Source: Pseudomonadales bacterium (GTDB lineage Bacteria > Pseudomonadota > Gammaproteobacteria > Pseudomonadales > UBA7239). From it: a stretch of 64,000 nucleotides of DNA. Of the stretch, positions 31,931 through 45,582 are shown one piece after another. The stretch is from contig JAWLAB010000001.1 of NCBI GenBank assembly GCA_041395665.1, positions 62,001-126,000 of the forward strand, in the 5' to 3' direction. Numbering within the stretch: the first letter of the stretch is position 1; each line of letters starts with the position of its first letter. A program made the translations under genes and the position numbers. The notes beneath the pieces were generated by a model, which had not been told where the DNA came from, searched no databases, and worked only from the letters and a program-made list of their open reading frames with translations.

Positions 31931-31991
31931 TGCTATTTCCTCACTTAAATATCTATTGCCTTAACACAAACCCAATTGAGCTATGCAGAAA

Positions 31992-32067
<76 letters not shown>

Positions 32068-32096
32068 CGCAACCCTAAGCTCACTTAAACCAATCT

Positions 32097-32170
<74 letters not shown>

Positions 32171-32209
32171 CAAACTAAAAACACCCAACCCATTATTGGG
32201 CATCTATAC

Positions 32210-32293
32210 TGGTGGAGAGGGCTGGATTCGAACCAGCGAAGCTTTCGCGTCAGATTTACAGTCTGATCCCTTTGGCCGCTCGGGAACCTCTCC
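32210..32293 (-). tRNA. tRNA-Tyr (GTA)
   Basis: An 84-nt class II tRNA with a long variable arm (GCGAAAGC), anticodon GTA and encoded CCA. It is second in the tRNA-tufB unit. Confidence 0.97.
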
Positions 32294-32363
32294 GAAAAAG
32301 GGTCGGCCATTTTCCTGACGCCCTCGTTACTTGTCAACGAATACCTTACTTATTTAACGAATT

Positions 32364-32439
32364 TGGAGCTGGCGAGAGGAGTCGAACCCCCGACCGGCTG
32401 ATTACAAGTCAGCTGCTCTACCGACTGAGCTACGCCAGC
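32364..32439 (-). tRNA. tRNA-Thr (TGT)
   Basis: A 76-nt cloverleaf with anticodon TGT and encoded CCA. It is the first gene of the tRNA-tufB transcription unit, about 43 nt downstream of the promoter -10. Confidence 0.97.
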
Positions 32440-32481
32440 ATTTTCTGCAATTAAAATCGGCACTGAATTACAGAGCGCGGC

Positions 32482-32510
32482 ATTCTAGTGAATGTCTATG
32501 ACGGAAGCAA
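32482..32510 (-). promoter_or_regulatory. Promoter of the tRNA-Thr-Tyr-Gly-Thr-tufB operon
   Basis: On the minus strand TTGCTT (32505-32510) and TAGAAT (32482-32487) are 17 bp apart. A GC-rich GCCGCGC discriminator follows, typical of growth-rate-controlled stable-RNA promoters. The TAG of the -10 is also the stop codon of the SPOR gene. Confidence 0.7.
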
Positions 32511-33222
32511 CCTTGCCGCACTCATCCTTGCGTAAATCCAGCTTAGAATTTTCAGAATGAAGCTGGTTATACAGCTCAGGGCTAAAACCGCTTACCTGAT
32601 CCGGGTAAATAGCCACCCACTGCTCAAGGTAATTGCGAGAATTCTCCCTCAACTTAGCGTCATACCCTAATTGGACAATAGCCTGCTGGTGTTTTTCTGC
32701 GTTCTCTCTACTATCAAAGATTCCCAGCGAAATACCATTAGTCAAATCACCCTGCGAAACCAAGAAGCTATCAATTTTCTTTCCTTGCAGTTCTCGCAAT
32801 TTAGCGACGGCCAAGTCTTTTGTCGGCTCAGGGTTTAGGTATACCCAATAATCAGGACTCCCTGCCACCTGTAACGCCACATACTTGGCGTTTATCTGCA
32901 ATGCCGCCAACCGCCCTATGAGTGCCTTGGCATCCTCGCTCTGCAGCACCGGCCCCAAGAGCGTGCATATCTGTGTCGCTGCTGTTTCTGCCAAAGCAGG
33001 CAAGGGAGGCTGTTCATTTGGGGGAGACGGAATGGTAAGACTCGTAGCTGGCGCTCCTGCCTGCTGCTCCTTTAACAAAACCAATCGAGCACCAGGCATA
33101 CTATCTACATCTGAAACGACTGCGTCTAAAGACTCGACATTCTTGGTATAGCTATACCCAAGCCAGCCCCATACTGCAAAAACAATATTTAGCAAAAACA
33201 ATCCAATCATCGTCCAACGCAC
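32485..33222 (-). CDS. SPOR-like periplasmic protein, membrane-anchored
   Basis: This 245-residue protein has one N-terminal transmembrane helix (about 5-23). A variable, proline-rich linker follows, then a C-terminal part (about 85-215) resembling a SPOR/CDPS fold: CTLLGPV, YWVYLNPEPTKDLA and SLGIFDSRENAEKHQ follow the alternating strand-helix pattern. SPOR domains bind glycan strands lacking stem peptides at the division site. A protein of this kind sits between birA/coaX and the tRNA-tufB unit in pseudomonads, which supports the call. The fold is inferred by pattern, and the septal role is not shown. Confidence 0.6.
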   Translation of the reverse strand: MRWTMIGLFLLNIVFAVWGWLGYSYTKNVESLDAVVSDVDSMPGARLVLLKEQQAGAPATSLTIPSPPNEQPPLPALAETAATQICTLLGPVLQSEDAKALIGRLAALQINAKYVALQVAGSPDYWVYLNPEPTKDLAVAKLRELQGKKIDSFLVSQGDLTNGISLGIFDSRENAEKHQQAIVQLGYDAKLRENSRNYLEQWVAIYPDQVSGFSPELYNQLHSENSKLDLRKDECGKVASVIDIH

Positions 33223-33291
33223 AAAATATCTCCTGATTTATCCAATTAATTCCGAAACCAATAATAGACCTACAAAGCGTCACGGCTCGTA

Positions 33292-34272
33292 TCAGATGCC
33301 ACGCAGGCTTACTTCTCCAGATTTCATAACCCTGCGTACGCCATCAGACTCAACTATCAACCCGCCTGCGCTTGAGATGCCTTTAGAAACGCCTGAAAAA
33401 AACTCAGCTTCGCCCATTTTCACAATCACTTTTTTGTTATAGAACACATCATATTTATTCCATTCTTTTTCTGATATTTCAAAACCCTTGCTAGCATATG
33501 CATGCGAATTTTCCGTAAGAGCAACAACGATAGACGACGCCAACTGATTTCTTGAAATGTTTTTTTTAGCACCTGCAGAGAGCGTCGTCCACGGCTGATC
33601 GATACTTAATGCCGTCAACGCATCACCATAAATATTTAAACCCACACCAACAACAACCCAACAAGGGCCGCCAGCCTCGCCCATCACATCAATCAATATC
33701 CCGCCGACTTTTTTTTCATCCAAGAAGATATCGTTGGGCCATTTAATTTTAAGATTCTTGATTAAAAACTGTTGCTCAAGTTTTTTTATGATAGCCATTG
33801 CAACAGAAAGACTAAAGCCCTCCAACGACTCTGCACCCTGCTCAAAACGCCAAGCCAACGATAAATATAACCCACCACCCAAAGGACTAGCCCACAATTT
33901 TCCTCGCCTACCTCTCCCTGCGCTCTGATGCTCCGCAACACACACAAAACCAGAACTCGTTACTTCACCATTTTTTATTTTCGATGCCACATAATCATTC
34001 GTTGATGGAATTGACCAAAGCACATCAAGCTCAGGAATGAAATCCAACGCAGTTTTGGCAAAAAAACTTTTAATCGCAGAAGCATCCAGCTGATCGAAAG
34101 GCATCGCAATACGATATCCAACTCCTTTGACACATTCGACCTCAAAGCCCATTTCTTTCAATTTTGCGATCTGCTTGCTCACAGCAGATCGCGTGATCTT
34201 CAAGGCACGCCCCAACTCAACGCCAGAATGCGTATTCCCGTCTTTAAGCAGTGCAATAATTTTATGGGGCAT
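33292..34272 (-). CDS. birA: Biotin operon repressor / biotin-protein ligase BirA
   Basis: This 326-residue bifunctional protein has an N-terminal winged helix (about 1-60, VELGRALKITRSAVSKQIAK) that binds the bio operator. The central ligase domain carries the biotinyl-AMP loop QSAGRGRRGKLWASPLGGG near 116-134 and KWPNDIFLDEKKVGGIL near 185. A C-terminal SH3-like domain ends the protein. It starts only about 22 nt after the rRNA-operon terminator and lacks a clear Shine-Dalgarno site. The type III pantothenate kinase gene coaX, which follows birA in pseudomonads, is absent. Confidence 0.95.
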   Translation of the reverse strand: MPHKIIALLKDGNTHSGVELGRALKITRSAVSKQIAKLKEMGFEVECVKGVGYRIAMPFDQLDASAIKSFFAKTALDFIPELDVLWSIPSTNDYVASKIKNGEVTSSGFVCVAEHQSAGRGRRGKLWASPLGGGLYLSLAWRFEQGAESLEGFSLSVAMAIIKKLEQQFLIKNLKIKWPNDIFLDEKKVGGILIDVMGEAGGPCWVVVGVGLNIYGDALTALSIDQPWTTLSAGAKKNISRNQLASSIVVALTENSHAYASKGFEISEKEWNKYDVFYNKKVIVKMGEAEFFSGVSKGISSAGGLIVESDGVRRVMKSGEVSLRGI

Positions 34273-34294
34273 AGCGAATACAAATTTTCAGGCT

Positions 34295-34326
34295 AAAAAA
34301 AACCCTTGGTTTATGGCCAAGGGTTT
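34295..34326 (-). terminator. Terminator of the rRNA operon
   Basis: On the minus strand AAACCCTTGG pairs with CCAAGGGTTT across a 6-7 nt loop, followed by a run of eight T residues. It lies just downstream of 5S rRNA. Confidence 0.92.
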
Positions 34327-34335
34327 GTGTTAGAT

Positions 34336-34453
34336 GCCTGACGATGACCTACTCTCACATGGGGAGACCCCACACTACCATTGGCGATGAGCTGTTTCAC
34401 TTCTGAGTTCGGCATGGGTTCAGGTGGTTCCAGCTCTCTATTGTCATCAGGCA
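34336..34453 (-). rRNA. rrf: 5S ribosomal RNA
   Basis: About 118 nt. The closing stem TGCCTGAT/GTCAGGCA and the conserved CCATGCCGAACTCAGAAGTG segment are intact. Unlike the 16S and the 5' half of 23S, I saw no indels at conserved positions. Confidence 0.95.
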
Positions 34454-34583
34454 ATTCGTTTGGGTATCGCGGGCTTATCTCCTTAAGGAGAGCCGCTAGG
34501 GACCCGAATAAAGCGATAGATACTGTAGTAGTCGTTGCTGGATCAAGCAAGGCAATCCGCGTTTTTCCAGTCATTTCTATTAT

Positions 34584-37418
<2,835 letters not shown>

Positions 37419-37645
37419 ATAAGACAAACGACTGGACAAAAAATGCATCGACTGTCGCATTTCTGTTTATTTCGCCGGATTGCTGTCATTGCGTCTAGGC
37501 GACACCAACAACATGGCTGCTTGATTCAGCATATACTTATTACTACAGTTTCTATCTTTTTAAAGAACATCTGCATAAAAACCAGAAAACAGTGATGACA
37601 ACCATCACTCCGTTCTGATTTCTCTCAGACAACACAGCCAACAAA
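37419..37645 (-). other. tRNA-Ala to 23S spacer
   Basis: A 227-nt spacer of the rRNA operon. It holds a boxA-like antitermination sequence and AT-rich processing-stem sequence, with no coding potential. Confidence 0.7.
37557..37569 (-). promoter_or_regulatory. boxA antitermination element in the 16S-23S spacer
   Basis: The minus strand reads TGTTCTTTAAAAA, close to the boxA consensus TGCTCTTTAACAA, where NusB and S10 bind to keep polymerase processive through 23S. Confidence 0.7.
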
Positions 37646-37711
37646 TGGTGGAGCTAAGGATCGAACCGCGACCTCCGCGTGCAAAGCGCTCTCCAGCTGA
37701 GCTATAGCCCC
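37646..37711 (-). pseudogene. Degenerate tRNA-Ala (TGC), 66 nt
   Basis: The acceptor stem (GGGGCTA/TAGCTCC), D stem (GCTC/GAGC), TTTGCAC anticodon loop with TGC and the CCA end identify the spacer tRNA-Ala. It is 10 nt shorter than the normal 76. The anticodon stem keeps only one 5' base against four on the 3' side, the T stem has lost bases on both sides, and the D loop is one short. It cannot fold as a functional tRNA. Either the sequence is wrong or this copy is dead. Confidence 0.85.
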
Positions 37712-37728
37712 GTTTCCCTCACAAAGAG

Positions 37729-37805
<77 letters not shown>

Positions 37806-37919
37806 AAAAATGCCCGCAACCAAGCGGCATATTCTGCCGACTCTTCACCCAGGCATGTTCAAGTGTGTTTCTTGTTATCAGACAAGTGTGTATGGGCACT
37901 TGATCGTGCAGCTTTCGTT

Positions 37920-39423
<1,504 letters not shown>

Positions 39424-39679
39424 AATCTTTTTAACTCTGCCCAATGGGCAAGAGCGGATGTTAGCAGTAACCCGCCAAACACCCAAAACTCGGCTCAATA
39501 CACAACTTTCACAAATGAATGGTGTCAGGGTAATGTGTTGATTCTACTGCTATCTACAAGTACCCACACGCATTGTCTGATATCTTGGTAACCAACCCGC
39601 CTGAGGCACTGCTCAGTGCGGACGCGCATTATAGGCAACTAAAAAACCGTTGCAACTAGAATCTGAAAATAAATTGAAA
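39424..39679 (-). other. rRNA operon leader region
   Basis: A 256-nt region between tyrS and 16S. It contains the rrn promoter, a CACTGAGCAGTG hairpin just downstream of it, and the leader element around GCGTGTGGGTACTTGTAG, similar to boxC of other rrn leaders. A boxA upstream of that element, where expected, is not seen. Confidence 0.6.
39628..39655 (-). promoter_or_regulatory. rRNA operon promoter P1
   Basis: On the minus strand TTGCAA (39650-39655) and a perfect TATAAT (39628-39633) are 16 bp apart. A T-rich spacer separates them and a GCGCGTCC discriminator follows, the pattern of stringently controlled rrn promoters. Confidence 0.88.
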
Positions 39680-40981
39680 TTATTGCCACACCAATAAATA
39701 AAATTGTTTTTTGCCGCGACGCAGCAAGTGGTATTTGCCAAAAATAGCGGTTTGAGCGCTCAATTGAGCCAATAAGTCATCACACTTCGCGCCATTCACC
39801 GACACCGCACCCTCCTGCACAAATTTACGCGCTTGCCCTAAGGTCACTTCGCCGCGTGGTGTAACCGCCAAACCAGTTTCCACCAACAAATCCACCAGCA
39901 AGCGTTCGCCACCAGAAACTACTAACGACGGCAAACCATCTTGCGCCAACTGGGCAAAATCACTTTCCGCCAACTGACTAACATCGCCTGAAAATAAAGC
40001 ATGGCTGATGCGCTCCGCCGCCTGCATACCCTCTTCACCGTGAACCAAAGTGGTCACTTCGCGCGCCAAAATACCTTGCGCAGAACGCCGTCCCTGCGCC
40101 TCAGCGTCAATGCGTTCAATTTCTTCAATAGCTGCTGTATCCAAAAAAGTAAAATAACGCAGGAACCGATACACATCCGCGTCAGCCGTATTCATCCAGA
40201 ATTGGTAGAAGGCATAAGGCGATGTTCTGGATGCATCCAGCCACACCGTGCCACTTTCTGTTTTGCCGAACTTGGTACCGTCAGCCTTCGTGACTAACGG
40301 CAGCGTTAATCCATAGACTTGCTGACGATGTAGGCGACGCGTTAAATCAATACCGCCCGTGATATTGCCCCACTGATCCGAGCCGCCGATTTGTACGGTG
40401 CACTCCATCCTTTTATACAGCTCGGCAAAATCCATGGACTGCAACAACATATAGCTGAATTCGGTAAAAGAAATACCTTCGCCCTCTCGCTCGATGCGCT
40501 GACGCACAGACTCTTTATTGATCATGGCATTGACGGAAAAGTGCTTACCCGTGTCACGCAGAAAATCCAGCACACTTAAATTGGCAGTCCAATCGTAGTT
40601 ATTGACCACCTGTGCCGCGCAATCGCCCTCAAAATCGACAAAGCGCGACACCTGTTTACGGATCTTGTCCGCCCAGCCCGCCACGATGTCGGGCGTGTTG
40701 AGCTTGCGCTCCTCAGATTTGAAGCTAGGGTCACCTATCATACCGGTCGCTCCACCCACGAGCGCCACCGGCTTGTGCCCAGCCAACTGAAAGCGACGCA
40801 GCGCCAATAAAGGCACGAGGCTGCCGATATGTAAGCTATCCGCCGTGGGGTCAAAGCCGCAGTAGACCGTACGAGCACCTGCCATCAAATGCTCGACCAG
40901 CGCATCCTCGCCGGCTATCTGGTTGACCAAGCCTCTCTCCTGCAGATCCGAAATCAGGTCTTTTACCGCCACAACACCCAT
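39680..40981 (-). CDS. tyrS: Tyrosyl-tRNA synthetase
   Basis: This 433-residue class I synthetase charges tRNA-Tyr. The HIGH-like motif HIGS is at residues 51-54, and the KMSKS-like motif is KFGKT near 240. [12 protein letters not shown] binds tyrosine and ATP. A C-terminal S4 domain (about 370-430) binds the tRNA. It lies upstream of and parallel to the rRNA operon and diverges from the M23 gene, as in pseudomonads. Confidence 0.97.
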   Translation of the reverse strand: MGVVAVKDLISDLQERGLVNQIAGEDALVEHLMAGARTVYCGFDPTADSLHIGSLVPLLALRRFQLAGHKPVALVGGATGMIGDPSFKSEERKLNTPDIVAGWADKIRKQVSRFVDFEGDCAAQVVNNYDWTANLSVLDFLRDTGKHFSVNAMINKESVRQRIEREGEGISFTEFSYMLLQSMDFAELYKRMECTVQIGGSDQWGNITGGIDLTRRLHRQQVYGLTLPLVTKADGTKFGKTESGTVWLDASRTSPYAFYQFWMNTADADVYRFLRYFTFLDTAAIEEIERIDAEAQGRRSAQGILAREVTTLVHGEEGMQAAERISHALFSGDVSQLAESDFAQLAQDGLPSLVVSGGERLLVDLLVETGLAVTPRGEVTLGQARKFVQEGAVSVNGAKCDDLLAQLSAQTAIFGKYHLLRRGKKQFYLLVWQ

Positions 40982-41146
40982 CCTCTATCGCCTATTTAGC
41001 AAGGGTGCACACACTACCGAAATGCTCAATAAATACCAAGGCGAAGAATCAGCCTTTGAATACCCGACCACAATTATGGGTTGCCATAACAGCTCAGGCG
41101 CGCCTAAAATCGGCCTCTTTTACCCAAAAATACCCATACAAAAACT

Positions 41147-42538
41147 ATGTTATTTAAAGAAAATCACAATACTGGCAGTGTTTGGACGCGTCATTTTCCG
41201 CGCCATCATTTAATTGCCGCGTGCAGTATTTCTCTCCTCATTGCTACAACGCTCGTCATTCTTCCCGACAGCGTTGTTGCTTATCGTGCACAAGAAGAAG
41301 GCCTGTTGCCTGACATTGTTGCACCAACAAAAGTAACGCCTGAAATTCCTACAGCGGCAGCCGTTGCGCCAATGGAAGAAATTAGTGTTGCTCCCATTAT
41401 TGAAACGGATCCGTGGCTGCATTTAACCGTGCGCAAAGGGGATACGCTCTCCAGCTTGTTACAAAAAGCCGGTTTGTCTGTGAATGAAATTCACAGCATC
41501 ACCAATAGCAGCAAAGACGCAAAAAAATTGGCGTCGTTAAATTTAGATGATCAACTCGATGTATTAATGAAGGATGGCAAAGCGCAAGAGTTGCGTTTGC
41601 ACCAAAGCAAACTGGAAAGCTTGACAATTAAACGCGTAGGCGATTCTTATCAAAGCGAGCGCGTTACTTTGGTACCCGAAGTACGCTACAGCTACGCACA
41701 CGGCGTTATCGATAGTTCACTCTTTATGGCCGGACAAAAAGCTGGCCTGAATGACAAGATGACATTAAAGCTGGCTGATATTTTTGCCTACGACATCGAT
41801 TTCCTACAAGAAATCCAAACAGGCGACAGCTTTTCTGTGATGTATGAAGATTTGTACTTGGATGGAAAGTCTATCGGTCACGGCAACATTATTGCCGCCG
41901 AATTTACCAATCAAGGTAAAACTTATCGCGCCATTCAATACACCAACAAAAATGGCTCGACCAGTTACTACACGCCAGATGGCAACATCATGCGTAAACA
42001 GTTTTTGCGTACACCTGTCGATTTTGTTCGCGTATCCTCTTATTTCAGTTCAGGTCGCTATCACCCCATTCTGCATAAAATTCGCGCGCACAAAGGTATC
42101 GATTACTCCGCACCGACCGGCACACCCATTAAAGCAGCAGGTGATGGTAAGGTTGTTTTCGCCGGTGTACGCAATGGTTTTGGCAATGTCGTCATGATTC
42201 AGCACGGTGGCGTTTACACCACGCTGTACGGCCACATGAGCAAAATTGGCGTAAAAAATGGTCAGCGCGTTTCTCAAGGACAAGTAATTGGCGCCGTTGG
42301 CAAAACAGGTTTAGCGACTGGCCCTCACTTGCATTATGAGTTCCATGTGAATGGTGCGGCAGTTAACCCTCTCGCCAACATGAACGTTGCGATGGCTGAG
42401 CCTTTGTCAAAATCTGAAAAAGCTGATTTTGAGAAAAAGATCACCTCATTGATGACGCAAATGAAACAGCTGGCTACTACAGCAACTCAGCCTACACAAA
42501 ATCTTGCCGCAAATAACACTGGCACTATTCGTCAGTGA
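41147..42538 (+). CDS. M23 peptidoglycan DD-endopeptidase with LysM-like/OapA-type domain
   Basis: This 463-residue cell-envelope enzyme has a hydrophobic signal or anchor near 22-42 and an OapA/LysM-like segment near 85-135 (LTVRKGDTLSSLLQKAGLS). A linker domain follows, then the M23 catalytic domain from about 300. Zinc ligands are His315 and Asp319 in HKGIDYS, with HLH at 394-396. It probably cleaves crosslinks in peptidoglycan, as MepM does. Its stop overlaps the anmK start (GTGA), linking cell-wall cleavage to recycling of the released anhydro-sugars. Confidence 0.93.
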   Translation: MLFKENHNTGSVWTRHFPRHHLIAACSISLLIATTLVILPDSVVAYRAQEEGLLPDIVAPTKVTPEIPTAAAVAPMEEISVAPIIETDPWLHLTVRKGDTLSSLLQKAGLSVNEIHSITNSSKDAKKLASLNLDDQLDVLMKDGKAQELRLHQSKLESLTIKRVGDSYQSERVTLVPEVRYSYAHGVIDSSLFMAGQKAGLNDKMTLKLADIFAYDIDFLQEIQTGDSFSVMYEDLYLDGKSIGHGNIIAAEFTNQGKTYRAIQYTNKNGSTSYYTPDGNIMRKQFLRTPVDFVRVSSYFSSGRYHPILHKIRAHKGIDYSAPTGTPIKAAGDGKVVFAGVRNGFGNVVMIQHGGVYTTLYGHMSKIGVKNGQRVSQGQVIGAVGKTGLATGPHLHYEFHVNGAAVNPLANMNVAMAEPLSKSEKADFEKKITSLMTQMKQLATTATQPTQNLAANNTGTIRQ

Positions 42539-43656
42539 TTTCGACATCAACTGATATCTATATCGGTTTGATGTCTGGCACCAGTTTGGATGCCATTGAT
42601 GTTGCTTTGGTCGATTTGACCAACGAAAAATCACCACGCTTGATACACGCAGAGAATTTGGCAATCCCAGATTCTCTGCGTTTTCGTATCGCCCAACTGT
42701 GCCAACCTAGCGATGATGAAATCAATCGCATGGGCGCATTGGATGTGGAGCTCGGTGAATTATTTGCCGAAGCGGCACTCACTGTTTTAAAAAAAACCAA
42801 CATAAAAACTGAGCAAGTGCGCGCCATTGGCAGCCACGGTCAGACCGTGCGCCATCATCCTTATCACTCATCACCTTTTAGTTTACAAATTGGCGATCCC
42901 AACACCATTGCCTTTCGTACAGGCATCACAACCGTTGCTGATTTTCGGCGCATGGATATTGCGGCAGGCGGCCAAGGTGCGCCACTGGTTCCGGCTTTTC
43001 ACGATGCTGTTTTGCGCAGCGAAAATGAAAATCGCGTGATTGTAAATATCGGCGGTATGGCGAATATTACGCTGCTTGCACAAAACTTTTCTGTCAGTGG
43101 ATTTGATACCGGCCCAGGCAATGTGTTGATGGATAGCTGGATACAAAAACACAAAAGTCTTGCACACGATGCCGAGGGCAGCTGGGCGCGATCCGGCCAA
43201 TGCCTCGAGGCGCTGCTCCAGCAATTGCTCAGCCACCCCTATTTTTCTTTGCCCGCACCCAAAAGCACGGGGCGCGAAATGTTCCATCTCGCTTGGCTGG
43301 AAGCGCAGCTAACGGAGATCGGTGAAATCAAAGCAGAAGATGTTCAGCGCACGCTGCTGGAATTCACTGCTCGCAGTATTGGCGATGCCATCGCTCAGCT
43401 TCCTGCCCCGATTGATCGCGTGCTGCTCTGCGGCGGCGGCAGCCACAACACTTATCTGCGCGAGCGCATCGCCTCGCTGTTGCCACAATCGATTATTGGC
43501 AGCACGAGCGACTTCGGTATCTCGGCCGACTGGCTCGAGGCGATGGCCTTTGCCTGGTTGGCGAAGCAAAGATTGGAGCGCAAAGCAGGCAATGCGCCCT
43601 CCGTTACCGGTGCCAGTCGCCCATGTATCTTGGGCGGTGTGTACTTGGCCAGCTAG
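42535..43656 (+). CDS. anmK: Anhydro-N-acetylmuramic acid kinase
   Basis: This 373-residue ASKHA-fold kinase converts 1,6-anhydro-MurNAc to MurNAc-6-phosphate in peptidoglycan recycling. Phosphate motif GLMSGTSLDAIDVALV starts near residue 11, and IGSHGQTVRHHP lies near 100. NIGGMANITLL and DTGPGNVLMD follow, then CGGGSHNTYL in the C-terminal lobe. The start is GTG 42535, overlapping the M23 stop by 4 nt. Its stop overlaps the stop of the convergent antiporter in CTAG. Confidence 0.95.
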   Translation: MISTSTDIYIGLMSGTSLDAIDVALVDLTNEKSPRLIHAENLAIPDSLRFRIAQLCQPSDDEINRMGALDVELGELFAEAALTVLKKTNIKTEQVRAIGSHGQTVRHHPYHSSPFSLQIGDPNTIAFRTGITTVADFRRMDIAAGGQGAPLVPAFHDAVLRSENENRVIVNIGGMANITLLAQNFSVSGFDTGPGNVLMDSWIQKHKSLAHDAEGSWARSGQCLEALLQQLLSHPYFSLPAPKSTGREMFHLAWLEAQLTEIGEIKAEDVQRTLLEFTARSIGDAIAQLPAPIDRVLLCGGGSHNTYLRERIASLLPQSIIGSTSDFGISADWLEAMAFAWLAKQRLERKAGNAPSVTGASRPCILGGVYLAS

Positions 43657-45516
43657 GCAGCTTGCCCCGTATTGGTTTGTGCTTCTTTGATCGATGCTTC
43701 TTTGACTAAGCCGATAATCGACCAGCCTGCTTGAGGCAAAAGCTGACTGTGGCTGCTAAAAATGTGCAGGCGATTATTGGTATCCATGGCAAACAAGGGC
43801 CAAACACAACGCTCTGGTGTATGTAGGTACGCATCAAAACTAAATTCTTCGGTTAGCTTAGTCGTGCGAAACTCAGCGCCTTGCGCTACAAGGGCGGACA
43901 GGCGAGCGAAAGTCATGTCATCAGCAAACAGAAATTGCCCTTTGTGGCGAGAGGCGGCAGTATGCTTTTCCTTGGTACCTTCGGGATCGGCCAAGGTGTA
44001 GATGTTCTGCTCGCCAAATTCCATACGATAACGCATGGCGGCCACGGTGTTTAATTCGCGATGGCGACTCAGGCCGAGCATGCGGCCAATGCCCACCAGA
44101 TCCAGCTCTTGGTCGGCATACTTAGAAACCGGATGACCGTAAAAAGTGTTCAGTCCGACCATGCGCGCCGCTTTGATGTTGTCCCAATCGGAGTCCACCA
44201 GCGTAGGAGAAAAGCCATTCTTGAGCAGTATTTCTCCCAATGCTCGTGCAATGGGGTTAGCGCCAATGATCAACAGCTCATTGGGATCAGGCTCCGCCAC
44301 CTTCAATAGACGCGCCATCGGACGGGCCGTGAGACTTTGCAGCGCAACCGTGCCGATGATGATCATGAATGTCAGCGGTACCATCTGGTCACCACCCGCC
44401 ACATGATGGCTGGCAAGGCGGTCAGCAAAGAGCGCTGACACAGAAGCGGCCACGATGCCGCGCGGCGCGACCCAAGACAGTAATGCTTTCTCGCCAATTC
44501 AAATTGCTCTTCCAAGTGCTGGCAAGTACACACAAGGGGCGAGCAACAAACTGTGCCGCTAGCAGAATCAGCAAGGCCGTAGCGCCCAACTGGCTGAGCT
44601 GCTCCAACTGCAACTGGGAAGCCAATATCAAAAAAAGCGCTGAAATCAATAAAATGGTGAGGTTTTCCTTGAAATGCAGAATATCGCTGGTGTCTACCTG
44701 CTTAAGATTGGTTAGCGTGATACCGCAGACAGTAACCGCCATCAGCCCAGATTCTTCGATCAGATTATTGGCCAACACAAACTGCCCTACCACAACCGAC
44801 AGCACCATGAAACTGCGCAAATACTCAGGTAGCCAGTGACGCTTTAGCACTTGACCCATAAAGTGGGCCATAACGAAACCGAGCAGAGCACCAAAACCAC
44901 TGGTATAGGCAAATAGCCACGCCACATGCGACAACACCGTATCTGAACCCGTGGCAACCACCAGTTCATAAGCCAGTACCGCAAATAGCGCACCCAAGGG
45001 ATCAATAACGATACCCTCCCAACGCAATATGCGAGCCACACTGGCGATCGGCCTGACACTACGCAACAGCGGCACAATGACGGTGGGGCCTGTCACCGTA
45101 ACCAACGCTCCGAACAATAGCGCCAGCTCCAGTGACAGGTCCGTTAACCAGTAAGTGACCGCCGTCATGGTTGACCAAGTCACAAGGGCTCCAATGGTTA
45201 CCAGTCGCCTCACCGGACCGGCAAGCCCGCGCAACTCGCTCAACTTCAATGTCATCGAGCCTTCGAACAGCACAATGGCAACGGCAATGGAAACACCAGG
45301 CAAGAGCATGTCACCAAAAACCACTTTGGGATCGATCACATGAAAAACGGGGCCTAGAGCAATGCCACACAGCAGTAACGGCAAAATAGCGGGAATCTTG
45401 ATACGCCATGACAGCCATTGGCAGAGAAAGCCGATCACAGCAATCAACATCAATTGCGATGCCAAGGACAAGGGCATGGGTATTCCAAATTGTGAGGGAG
45501 AAGGAAACCTTGGCAT
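43653..45516 (-). pseudogene. Cation/proton antiporter with RCK/TrkA-N domain, frameshifted
   Basis: Two reading frames make one CPA-type antiporter of about 610 residues. The upstream part (from 45516) has about ten hydrophobic helices, with GALVTVTGPTVIVPLLRSV and WEGIVIDPLGALFAVL in the ion-path region. After NLNWR the frame changes near 44488-44494. The continuation EKALLSWVAPRGIVAASVSA, the expected next helix, is in the other frame and runs into a Rossmann domain (LLIIGANPIARALGEILL) and a C-terminal tail. A single-base gain or two-base loss explains it. An ATG at 45477 is an alternative start. Either the gene is inactive or the sequence has an error. Confidence 0.85.
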
Positions 45517-45582
45517 AGCCTCCCTGTCAGGGCAAGCTACCCCACCGTAAGAAAATGACCGCTGGTGGGTGCAAAGCGCCTG

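Noticed and set aside
44480..44500. Programmed ribosomal frameshift in the antiporter gene
   Set aside because: There is no slippery heptamer, no nearby stop with a shifty codon and no stimulatory structure, and unexplained indels occur elsewhere in the window.
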